Shown here: positions 8,701-19,123 of the stretch, one piece after another
How positions within the stretch are numbered: the stretch's first letter is position 1
How the letters are laid out: every line of letters begins with the position of its first letter
Assembly: GCA_035762175.1 (NCBI GenBank)
Contig: DASTPP010000273.1
Coordinates: 1 to 19,123 of the forward strand
Source: DASTPP01 sp035762175
Lineage (GTDB): Bacteria; Myxococcota_A; Polyangia; Polyangiales; Polyangiaceae
Length of the DNA: 19,123 nt
Direction: 5' to 3'
Translations under genes and position numbers: made by a program
Notes under the pieces: generated by a model
Told to the model about the DNA's origin: nothing
The model's input: only the letters and a program-made list of their open reading frames with translations
Database searches by the model: none

Positions 8701-8862
8701 GAAGGTCAGCTCCCAGGTGGTGATCGCGAGCGCGCCCGAGGCCTCGACGGAGACGTGCAGCTCGGCGAGCTCGACGGGCTGCTCGGCGTCGCGCAGGGCG
8801 ACGTTCAGGCGCGGGGGCGGGGCGACGCGCGGGGGCGCCGTGGCCAAATCGAGGGCGGTCAT
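5761..8862 (-). CDS. VIT–vWA–TPR–DUF2135 domain protein
   Basis: A 1033-residue multidomain protein. Residues about 30-150 form a VIT domain (FFNPNQRVLEGQLEFPLLEG, then ARQVFEEIVRRQ and a VYPLLPGEPKRVVLAYQEE segment). Residues 250-400 are a von Willebrand A domain with an apparently complete metal site: DSSGS (260-264), GATSL (326-330) and GDG (346-348). TRSTSLVVLDSVEDY (516-530) is typical of the VIT/vWA family. An acidic, Pro-rich linker (590-715) leads to TPR-like helices (765-880) and a C-terminal DUF2135/YfaP domain (905-1022; DADNTDIDLWVTDP). Start: ATG 8862. An in-frame start at 8964 would add a repeat-encoded N-terminus (RGLAAGLR twice) and is rejected. No signal peptide or membrane segment is seen, so a cytoplasmic scaffold is the simplest reading. 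Family knowledge supports protein binding or adhesion-type roles; the partner is unknown. It lies between a kinase gene and the nitronate monooxygenase. Confidence 0.9.
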   Translation of the reverse strand: MTALDLATAPPRVAPPPRLNVALRDAEQPVELAELHVSVEASGALAITTWELTFFNPNQRVLEGQLEFPLLEGQTVVRFAMEVEGALREAVPVPKPKARQVFEEIVRRQVDPGLLEKTAGNSYRARVYPLLPGEPKRVVLAYQEELGARGGPAAYRLALDFAALRRFSLEFALGAAGAGASVTHDTLGLTLPPRRPGVPGRIERTNFSPRGALELTLPAVEGPAVATQEFEGELYFRAEQALPLRTRPRPAPRVLGLLWDSSGSGAGRDLGRELATLDLYLRALPGPIEVRLVRLRDEAEPVEAFRVEGGDWSALRRALEATRFDGATSLRGLRPEPGVDAWLFFGDGLVTFGDPAADPNAGAAPVHTLLSATRADPARLRALADQSGGEFVNLLELAPEAAVARLLHATERLLAVEVSPLEAVQVFPRAPSPLRSSRLVLAGMLRAEQAALRARVGFADAPDDARLVEITVRAGEGRGRLAARAWAALKIEELEPLYERNRDDIEWTGQAFGIVTRSTSLVVLDSVEDYARYDIAPPEPLRPAWERLRKGQWRTQDERRAERLEAVARLFRDYVAWWESDFPKAPERATTAPSAGDGDDDMITPVVSPSLRVRAMFRSSPSFGSQPPPAPPPAMPARALSSAGGSRGGLPFLAEVDDLDAPTMAEVGDLDDRTMDQEAADLVLASHAPASDAEIEELSDDDLLLEEDEPEGSQPPAARAKAKVAIQLQKWTPDASYLERFARTPAEGLYAAYLDERPAHARSTAFFLDAADVFFERGLPDLGLRVLSNLAEMELENHAVLRILGYRLLQAGRPDLARPVFEQVKALRPEEPQSLRDLAQACAALGDRQRAVDLLWEVVTGAWDARFPGIELIALIELNALAATSPEPLDLSRVDPRLVRALPLDLRAVLTWDADNTDIDLWVTDPLGEKAYFGNTLTRQGGRMSPDFREGYGPEEFSLREAVPGEYKIEANFYGNTQQIIAGATTIQLQLITRFATPEAEERRVTLRLREARDVVLVGKFTVEGPGGAGRGA

Positions 8863-8977
8863 GGCGGCCGCGCAGTTTGCCACCGATCGGAGCCCGGCGG
8901 CGAGCCCCCGCCGGGGCGTACGAGTCGGCCGGAGGCCCGCGGCGAGCCCCCGGCCCGGGCGCACGATGTGGGTTCGG
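8863..8977. repeat. Gap between kinase and VIT genes with a twin GC-rich repeat
   Basis: The 115 bases contain the direct repeat GCGGCGAGCCCCC twice (about 8899 and 8940) in a GC-rich, self-complementary context. On the minus strand it follows the kinase stop. It could act as a partial terminator or mRNA hairpin, but there is no T-run. The start of the VIT gene has only a weak ribosome site (GGTGG about 15 bases up). Confidence 0.5.
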
Positions 8978-14053
<5,076 letters not shown>

Positions 14054-14267
14054 CGTCGTTGCTCGTCACGCCCCCCGGATGCGCCATTGCTGTCTCAGAA
14101 CTGGGCATCGCCCCCCGAGACCATGTGAGAAATCATAGTTTCATCTGCGTCAGGTTTCACTGCCGACGGAAAGGGATATCGAGGAAAGTCATCTCAAATT
14201 GCCTTCGAGTTCGGGCTCCAATACGCCGCGCCGAGTGACGGGCCCCTGGCCGGGGCCGCCGCTCGTA
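14054..14267 (-). promoter_or_regulatory. AT-richer intergenic region, probable promoter of the kinase gene
   Basis: This 214-base gap has far more A/T than its surroundings, notably 14126-14205. On the minus strand a TATGAT (plus-strand ATCATA, 14132-14137) could be a -10 box about 80 bases before the kinase ATG. No good -35 hexamer lies 16-18 bases upstream of it, so the site may need an activator or another sigma factor. Near the other end GGCCCC-TGGCC-GGGGCC (14241-14257) forms a short hairpin just after the lipoprotein gene, without a T-run. It is a weak terminator candidate. Confidence 0.4.
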
Positions 14268-15209
14268 TCAGGGCGCCTGGCGCGGCAAGACGAGCGCGTA
14301 CGACTTGGGCCCGAGGCGGAAGAGCACGGCCTTCGGTGCGAAGCGGGCGGCGTCGTAGTGGGCGTGCCAGGGCAGCGCGCGCCAGACCTCGCTGTCGCCG
14401 ATCGCCTCGGGCGCGTAGAGGTCGAGCTCGACGTAGGCGCCGCCCGAGGCGCGGTCGAGGGCGGGGCCGAAGCTCCAGGGTTCGCGGCCGGGCTTGGGGG
14501 CGAGATCGTTGTGCAGCGCCCCGCCGTAGGTGACGACGACCTTGCCCGGCTCGGCGCCCGCGGCGCGCGCGAGCAGCTCGCTCGCCTTCGCCTCGGTCAG
14601 GCGCGCGATGGTCGCCATCATCGCCGAGAGCGCCTCGTCGCCCGCCCGGTCGATCGCCGCGAGATCGTCACAGCTCGGCCGCAGCGCGTCGGGCACGACG
14701 CCGTGCCGCCGCGCCGCCTCGCCCAGCGCGAGGTACTCGCTCTGGTTGGTCTCGGCTTGCGGGGCGAGCGCGGGCGCCTGCTTCTCGCGCACCGCCTCGG
14801 CGGCCTTCGTGCAACCCTTGGGCGGCAACATCAGCTCGACCAACAGGTCGGACGCCTTGCCCTCGAGCGCCGGCAAGAGCCCCTCGGTGAAGCGCTTGGT
14901 CACCGAGGCGCCGCGGCCCTCGCCCTTCTGCGCGTGCGCCTCGCCGACGGCGAGCAGGCGGGGCCTCGACGCGAGCAGGGCCGCGAGCGCCGCCTCGGGC
15001 GCGTCGTAGAGCGCGCACTCGAGGGGGCCGCAGGGGCCCGCGGTGGCCGCGCTCGCCGAGGGCTGGGGGGCCCCTTCGCGCGCCTTCGAGGGGCCGGGCG
15101 AGGGGCGCGAGCAGCCGGGCGAGGCGAGCGCCGCGAGCGAGACGGCCGCCCCGAGCGAGGCGGCGCGGCGGGCCCAACGCGGTGCGCGCCGCCTGCCTTC
15201 GCCCGTCAT
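14268..15209 (-). CDS. Putative lipoprotein of the ChaN / TraB / EreA-like superfamily
   Basis: A 313-residue protein with an Arg-rich N-terminus, a hydrophobic stretch (16-29) and Cys33 in ASPGCS. This resembles a lipoprotein signal, though the residues before Cys do not match the strict lipobox. After a Pro/Ser-rich linker the domain starts with LLAVGEAH (85-92) and carries a second motif VVVTYGGALHND (224-235). The paired GExH and GxxH motifs are the signature of the haem-binding ChaN, TraB/PrgY/GumN, TIKI and erythromycin-esterase-like fold, which uses these His/Glu residues for metal or catalysis. It therefore probably sits on a membrane facing the periplasm as a metal-dependent hydrolase or haem-handling protein; which of these is not decidable. 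The ATG at 15209 follows the end of the MDR gene by about 80 bases on the same strand, so the two may be co-transcribed. Confidence 0.7.
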   Translation of the reverse strand: MTGEGRRRAPRWARRAASLGAAVSLAALASPGCSRPSPGPSKAREGAPQPSASAATAGPCGPLECALYDAPEAALAALLASRPRLLAVGEAHAQKGEGRGASVTKRFTEGLLPALEGKASDLLVELMLPPKGCTKAAEAVREKQAPALAPQAETNQSEYLALGEAARRHGVVPDALRPSCDDLAAIDRAGDEALSAMMATIARLTEAKASELLARAAGAEPGKVVVTYGGALHNDLAPKPGREPWSFGPALDRASGGAYVELDLYAPEAIGDSEVWRALPWHAHYDAARFAPKAVLFRLGPKSYALVLPRQAP

Positions 15210-15290
15210 GGGGGCCGAGGGTACGCCCCCCCGGGCCCGGCACCAAGGGCCCCGGGGCGGGGGCGCCGGCGGGGCGCCGCGGGCGCCGCG
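15210..15290. other. GC-rich spacer between MDR and lipoprotein genes
   Basis: About 80 bases of almost pure G/C with overlapping inverted repeats (GGGCCCGG, GGGGCGCCG/CGGCGCCCC types). The MDR reading frame runs through it because of the lost stop codon. No ribosome site stands out. Confidence 0.4.
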
Positions 15291-16308
15291 CTAACACCCG
15301 GATGACGATCTTGCCGAAGTGCGCGCCGCTCTTCAGGTAGCGATAGGCCTCGGGGGCCTCGTCGAACGAGAAGGTGCGCTCGTCGATGACGGGGCGCAGC
15401 TTCGCCTTCGTGATGAGGTCGTTCAGCGCCTCGAAGTGCCGCACGCTGCCGACGTAGACGCGGTCGACGCGCACCTTGCGGTCGTTCTTGTTCGCCTCTT
15501 CGATGTTGCCGAAGCCGCCGGTCAGCAGGCCGGTCAGCGTCACGTGGCCGCCCTCGCGCGTCGCGCGCAGCGACGCGGGCAGCGTCTCGGCGCCGCCCAC
15601 CTCGAGGATGTGGTCGACGCCGCGGCCGCCCGTCAGCTCGAGGGCCTTCGCCGCCCAGTCGGGCTGCGTCTTGTAGTTGATGAGCCCGTCGGCGCCGAGC
15701 TCTTTGCCCCGCGCGAGCTTCTGGTCGCTGCTCGACGTGAGCAGCGCGCGCGCGCCGAGCGCCTTGGCGATCTGCAGCGCGAAGATGCTCACGCCGCCCG
15801 TGCCCTGCGCCAGCACGGTCTCGCCGGCCTTCAGGCCGCCGAGCTCGACGAGGCCCACCCACGCGGTCACGGCCGCGCAAGGCAGCGTCGCCGCCTCTTC
15901 GAACGACAGGTGCTCGGGGAATTGGACCGCCCCCGCCGCGTCGAGCACCACCTGCTCGGCCAGCATGCCGTCGATGGCGCCGCCGAGCGCCGTCGCCCCC
16001 TTCTGCGAGTCGAAGGGGCCGTCGACCCAGCCCGTGAAGAACGCGCCCGCCACCCGGTCGCCCACCTTCAGCCGCGTCACCCCGGGGCCGACCGCGGCCA
16101 CCTCGCCCGCGCCGTCGGACAGCGGCACGAGCGGCAGCTTCAGGCCCCCGCCGGGGTACCGGCCCTCGACGACCAACAGGTCGCGGTAGTTCAGGCTCGT
16201 CGCCCGCACCCGCACGAGCACCTGCCCGGGGCCCGGGCTCGGCGCCGGCCGCTCGACCAGCTTCAACGCGTCAATGCCGCCAGGACGTTCGATCTCGTAG
16301 GCCCGCAT
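15291..16308 (-). CDS. Quinone oxidoreductase-type MDR dehydrogenase, stop codon frameshifted
   Basis: A medium-chain dehydrogenase/reductase of the quinone-oxidoreductase / NAD(P)-dependent alcohol dehydrogenase type. The N-terminal GroES-like domain has ATSLNYRDL (about 36-44), the zinc-free version of the catalytic loop. The cofactor domain has AQGTGGVSIFALQIAKALGA (167-186), and the protein should end ...HFGKIVIRV at residue 338, a common C-terminus for the family. Instead of a stop after that Val there is T-TAG: one extra T at 15293-15294 puts the TAG out of frame, and the frame formally runs on to 14668 (546 residues) through the lipoprotein gene in another frame. I annotate the intended end. 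ATG 16308 is chosen over the GTG three bases upstream because GAGGAGG sits at the right distance. It should reduce enones or quinones, or act on alcohols, with NAD(P)H in the cytoplasm; the substrate is unknown. Confidence 0.85.
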
Positions 16309-16373
16309 CACCGCCTCCTCAGCCCCCTCTGGCGAGCAAGCCTAGCCACCCCGGTGCCCCCCGCCACCGAAAA

Positions 16374-16397
16374 GTAATCGTCGCTGTTACAAATTAC
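16374..16397 (-). promoter_or_regulatory. AT-rich palindrome, possible operator/promoter of the MDR gene
   Basis: GTAATCGTCGCTGTTAC (16374-16390) is an interrupted palindrome, GTAA-N9-TTAC, and a further ATTAC follows at 16393-16397. It lies 66-90 bases upstream of the MDR start in the only AT-rich island nearby. Quinone-oxidoreductase genes are often controlled by HxlR- or MarR-type repressors binding such sites, but no regulator gene is in the window. No consensus -35/-10 pair is clear. Confidence 0.35.
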
Positions 16398-16527
16398 CTT
16401 GAGCGGTGGTCGAAGGTGCCCTTTGGGAAGAGGTTGCCACGACTTGCGGGGCTTTGTTCGAGCTTCTCTTGAAGACCCATGGCCCCGTTCTTCGGGCGCT
16501 CCGCGAGGCTTCGGCGCCGGGGGCGGG

Positions 16528-16679
16528 GGCCCGTCGGCGCGCCCGCGGGGGCTGGCGAAGGCCGGCGGCGCTTCGCCGCGTGGGTGGCGGCCCGTCGGCG
16601 CGCCCGCGGGGGCTGGCGGGGGCGGCCCGTCGGCGTGGCCCCAGGGCACGGCCCGTCGGCGCGCCCGCGGGGGCCGGGC
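16528..16679. repeat. Four interspersed copies of a 30-base GC-rich repeat
   Basis: Units beginning GGCCCGTCGGCGCGCCCGCG lie at 16528-16557, 16589-16618 and 16650-16679, with a truncated copy at 16624-16646. The spacings between copies are irregular (61, 35 and 26 bases start to start), so this is not a simple tandem array. The core GGCGCGCC is self-complementary. Non-coding. Confidence 0.8.
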
Positions 16680-16779
16680 GCTGCTCGGCCGGCGCGTCGG
16701 GGGGCCTTGCCCGGAGGGGGCCGCGGGCCGCGTCACTGGCCCCGGAGCCCGCTCATGCAAGTGCTTCGTGAAGCGGCCG

Positions 16780-16831
16780 CGCCGCGGCCCCCGCGCCCCC
16801 TCGTCCGGTCGCCCGGGCGGGGGCCGCGGCG
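16780..16831 (-). terminator. Perfect 15-bp GC hairpin after the LamG/haem-motif gene
   Basis: The 15 bases at 16780-16794 (CGCCGCGGCCCCCGC) are the exact reverse complement of 16817-16831, with a 22-base loop. The stem begins 28 bases after the stop codon of the minus-strand gene. There is no T-run after it, so it may be a non-canonical terminator or an mRNA 3'-end stabiliser. Such stems can also arise by chance more easily in DNA this GC-rich, but 15 perfect pairs is notable. Confidence 0.5.
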
Positions 16832-16858
16832 GCCGCGGCGCGCGGCCCGGGGGCGCGC

Positions 16859-19123
16859 TCAGTGGGCGCGCGAGATGCCCTTGCGCAGGTCGACGCCGGC
16901 GGCGGCGCGGGCGCCGGGCTCGGGCGCGCAGACGAGGGCGCGCAGGTCGGCGCGGCGGCGGGCGAGATCGTTGAGCTCGCGGGGCTGGCCGGTGACGGGG
17001 TCGGAGACGACGGTGCCGGTCATGAAGCCCGAGAGCTGGGCCTCGGCGCCGGAGCCGGGGAAGCGCGGGAAGACGTGCAGGAAGATGGTGCCGGTCTCGG
17101 CGCCGTGGCAGCCGTTGCACGTGTTGAGCGAGAACTTGTGGCGCGCCTCGTTGTTGGTGATGCCGGGGGCGGCCCAGAAGTCGATGTTGTTCAAGATGGC
17201 GCCGGCGGCGAAGGGCGCGCCCTCGAAGCTGTCGGGCACGGCGTGGCGCTCGGTCAGGACGGTGGCCTCGTTCTCGTTGACGAAGCGGGCGAGGCGGTCG
17301 CCGAAGTTGAACGAGCCGTCGGGGGTGACGGCGACGGGGGCCGGGCGCAGGAAGCCGTCGGGGCCGAAGTGGAACTCGCGCAGCTCCCAGGGGCTGGTGA
17401 GCGCGATCTCGTTCGAGCGCAGCTGCGAGAGGGCGCTGCCGTTGGGGCGCCCGGGGGCGGCGCCGCGGCCGGCGAAGCGGTCGGTGATGGCCTGCAGCGC
17501 GTCGTTGAAGGCGGGCGAGGGGAAGGGCAGCTCGGAGAGCGCGTGCCAGCGCTGGGCCCAGTCGAGCACGTCGGCCTCGGTCGAGGCGGGCAGCTTGTAC
17601 TCGAGGATGACGGTGAACTGCATGGGGAAGCCGCCCGGGTCGAGGACGGCGAAGACGAAGCGGCCCTCGCCGGCGTTGCCCTGGGCGAGGTCGCGCAGGT
17701 CCATGCGGTTGACGATGCCCTGCAGCTGCAGCGGCGAGCGCTCGAGGTCGAGGCGGCCGTCGGGCAGGCGGGGCCAGGCCGAGAGCACGAGCTGCTGCAT
17801 GGCCGAGCGGGCCGGGACGTCGAACGTGTTGACGGTCTGGGGGCTGAGCCAGGTGTTGAAGACCTGCTCGACGAACTCGGGCGCCACCTCGGGCGAGGGG
17901 GCGGCGTCGGTCATGAGGCGGCCGAAGGTCCAGGCGCCGCGGCGCGGGTCGCCGGGCGGGGCGGCCGCGAAGGTGGTGCGCAGCGGGTCGTCGACGACCG
18001 ACAGGTTGCGGATGAACAGCTCGCGCGCGGTCGATACCTGGCAGCCGCCTTGCCCGGCCACCTCGTAGAGCACCTGCCCGAAGAGCTCGGCGGTGGCGTT
18101 GGCCGTGTTGACGATGACAAAGGGAATCGTGGTGATCTCGGCCTCCGCCTCCTCGCTCGAGGTGACGGAGAGCGAGAACGTCGCGTCGCCGCCCGGCGGC
18201 ACGTCGGGGAAGAAGAAAGGCTCGGCGGAGGCGTCGAAGCCCGGCGGGGGCTCGGCGAAGAGCAGGTAGCCGCGCGGCGCGCAGAAGCCGACGTCGTCGT
18301 TGTGCACGGTCACGCCATAGGTGGCCGTCGAGCCCGGCGGCAGGGGGCCGGCGGCTTCGGGCTCGACCGTGAGCGAGCCCGGGCCGCGCAGGCACGAGAG
18401 GGCCAGCAGGTCGGCGGGCGACGCGGGCTGGGTCGAGACGACGACGTCGTCGATGCGGCCGACGAAGCGCTGGGTCTGGGTGGTGGCGCCGATGCGCAGG
18501 GGCGCGTCGACGTCGCGCACCGAGCCCTCGGCGAAGATCTGGCCGACCTGCTCGCCGTTCAAGAAGAGAAAGACGAAGCGGCCGTCGTAGAGGCCGGCGA
18601 CGTGGCTCCACGCGTTGGCCGCGATGGGGGCGGCCGCGGTGACGGTCTGGCCCGAGTCGAGCGTGACCGAGAACTGAATCTGCCCGTTCTGCACGCGCAG
18701 CGAGAAGGCCGTCTCGTTGTTGCGGCGTTTGAGCACGACGGGCCGGTTGCCGTCGGTGGCGGTGGGGTTGACCCACGCGGCGACCGCGAGGTTCTGGTCG
18801 AGCGCGAACGGCAGGGCGTTCGGGGCGTCGATGCGGTCGCCCGACGCGTCGAAGTCGACCCCGAGGCCCGCGATGCCCTCGGCACAACTGGCGCTCGCGC
18901 TGCGCGTCGCGTGCAGGCCGTTGCCCGACGAGTCGAGCAGCGTCGTCGTGGCCGGCGAGCAATCGTCGAAGTGCCAGCGCGCCGAGGGCACGAACCCGCC
19001 CGAGCCGCCCCCGGCGCCCCCGACGCCGCCGGCGCCCCCCGTGCCGGCCGCGCCCGCGGCGCCGCCGCCGCTGCCGCCCTTGCCGGCCGCGCCCGCGTCG
19101 CTGCCGCCGCTGCCGCCCTTGCC
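16859..19123 (-). CDS. LamG-domain protein with a C-terminal haem c motif (5' end outside window)
   Basis: The visible 754 residues lack the N-terminus, which lies beyond the right edge. The frame is open to the edge, and an apparent start at 18991 (GTG) is internal. The first 44 residues are a Gly/Ser/Ala linker (GKGGSGGSDAGAAGKGG...), common after the lipoprotein signal of exported myxobacterial proteins. Residues about 48-260 are a LamG/concanavalin-like domain (WHFDDCS, DSSGNGLHA, AAWVNP, WSHVAGLYDG, GRIDDVVV). A beta-sandwich segment follows (about 265-365). The large C-terminal region is unrecognised and ends with one CNGCH haem-attachment motif (669-673, DNA 17105-17119); GFMTG about 30 residues later offers a possible distal Met ligand. 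It should be exported, because c-type haem is attached outside the cytoplasm. Carbohydrate or protein binding plus redox or structural haem is inference. A hairpin follows the stop. Confidence 0.85.
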   Translation of the reverse strand, partial: GKGGSGGSDAGAAGKGGSGGGAAGAAGTGGAGGVGGAGGGSGGFVPSARWHFDDCSPATTTLLDSSGNGLHATRSASASCAEGIAGLGVDFDASGDRIDAPNALPFALDQNLAVAAWVNPTATDGNRPVVLKRRNNETAFSLRVQNGQIQFSVTLDSGQTVTAAAPIAANAWSHVAGLYDGRFVFLFLNGEQVGQIFAEGSVRDVDAPLRIGATTQTQRFVGRIDDVVVSTQPASPADLLALSCLRGPGSLTVEPEAAGPLPPGSTATYGVTVHNDDVGFCAPRGYLLFAEPPPGFDASAEPFFFPDVPPGGDATFSLSVTSSEEAEAEITTIPFVIVNTANATAELFGQVLYEVAGQGGCQVSTARELFIRNLSVVDDPLRTTFAAAPPGDPRRGAWTFGRLMTDAAPSPEVAPEFVEQVFNTWLSPQTVNTFDVPARSAMQQLVLSAWPRLPDGRLDLERSPLQLQGIVNRMDLRDLAQGNAGEGRFVFAVLDPGGFPMQFTVILEYKLPASTEADVLDWAQRWHALSELPFPSPAFNDALQAITDRFAGRGAAPGRPNGSALSQLRSNEIALTSPWELREFHFGPDGFLRPAPVAVTPDGSFNFGDRLARFVNENEATVLTERHAVPDSFEGAPFAAGAILNNIDFWAAPGITNNEARHKFSLNTCNGCHGAETGTIFLHVFPRFPGSGAEAQLSGFMTGTVVSDPVTGQPRELNDLARRRADLRALVCAPEPGARAAAGVDLRKGISRAH

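Larger units (their letters stand above)
16309..16858. other. Intergenic region with an AT-rich promoter patch and GC-rich repeats
   Basis: About 550 bases without a convincing gene. Open frames on both strands are Arg/Pro/Gly-rich and change with the repeats. The part next to the MDR gene (16370-16400) is AT-rich and probably holds its promoter. The rest holds interspersed repeats and, next to the LamG gene, a strong hairpin; these are listed separately. Confidence 0.6.

Noticed and set aside
8863..8964. 34-residue N-terminal extension of the VIT protein from a start at 8964
   Set aside because: It is encoded by the twin GC repeat (RGLAAGLR twice) and resembles no VIT protein N-terminus; ATG 8862 directly precedes the domain.
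14668..15290. C-terminal extension of the MDR dehydrogenase
   Set aside because: It overlaps the lipoprotein gene in another frame on the same strand, is Arg-rich and low in complexity, and follows a complete family C-terminus with a TAG one base out of frame.
16399..16974. Plus-strand frames across the intergenic repeats near 16400-16970
   Set aside because: Gly/Arg/Pro-rich noise, partly antisense to the LamG gene, with no ribosome site or domain.
16308..18962. 884-codon minus-strand frame covering the LamG gene and the intergenic repeats
   Set aside because: Out of frame with the LamG/CNGCH protein and Arg/Pro/Gly-rich throughout.

Overview
The window is very GC-rich DNA (codon third positions are almost all G or C) from what looks like a myxobacterium or close relative (Myxococcota). 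This rests on three things: a huge Ser/Thr kinase–STAND ATPase–WD40 protein, a VIT/vWA/TPR/DUF2135 protein, and an exported LamG/haem-motif protein behind a Gly-rich GGSGG linker. The taxonomic call is inference; there is no rRNA or tRNA gene in the window.

Layout. The left part reads on the plus strand: accA (acetyl-CoA carboxylase alpha), a Gfo/Idh/MocA oxidoreductase overlapping it by 4 bases, a short coding-like remnant, and a glutathione S-transferase-like gene. Next come GC-rich tandem repeats (about 41-base period) and an unrecognised exported protein. That protein appears to carry a one-base frameshift in its signal peptide and has no stop codon in any plus frame before it meets the converging gene.

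The middle (about 4653-14053) is a minus-strand block transcribed right to left: the 1691-residue kinase/STAND/WD40 protein, then the 1033-residue VIT–vWA–TPR–DUF2135 protein, then a nitronate monooxygenase 16 bases further on. The last two are very probably co-transcribed; the kinase may lead the unit or be separate, since a 115-base repeat-containing gap follows it. This is the most distinctive part of the window: a membrane-anchored kinase with two probable seven-bladed WD40 propellers built from near-identical repeats, next to an adhesion-type vWA scaffold.

The right part is also on the minus strand: a LamG protein with a single CXXCH motif (5' end outside the window), a perfect 15-bp GC hairpin after it, a patch of interspersed GC-rich repeats, a quinone-oxidoreductase-type MDR enzyme, and a lipoprotein of the ChaN/TraB/EreA-like type. 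The MDR gene seems to have lost its stop codon by a single extra base, so its reading frame formally runs on into the lipoprotein gene. With the frameshift near 3773 this makes two suspected one-base indels, which may be sequencing errors.

I see no insertion sequence, CRISPR array, rRNA or tRNA.
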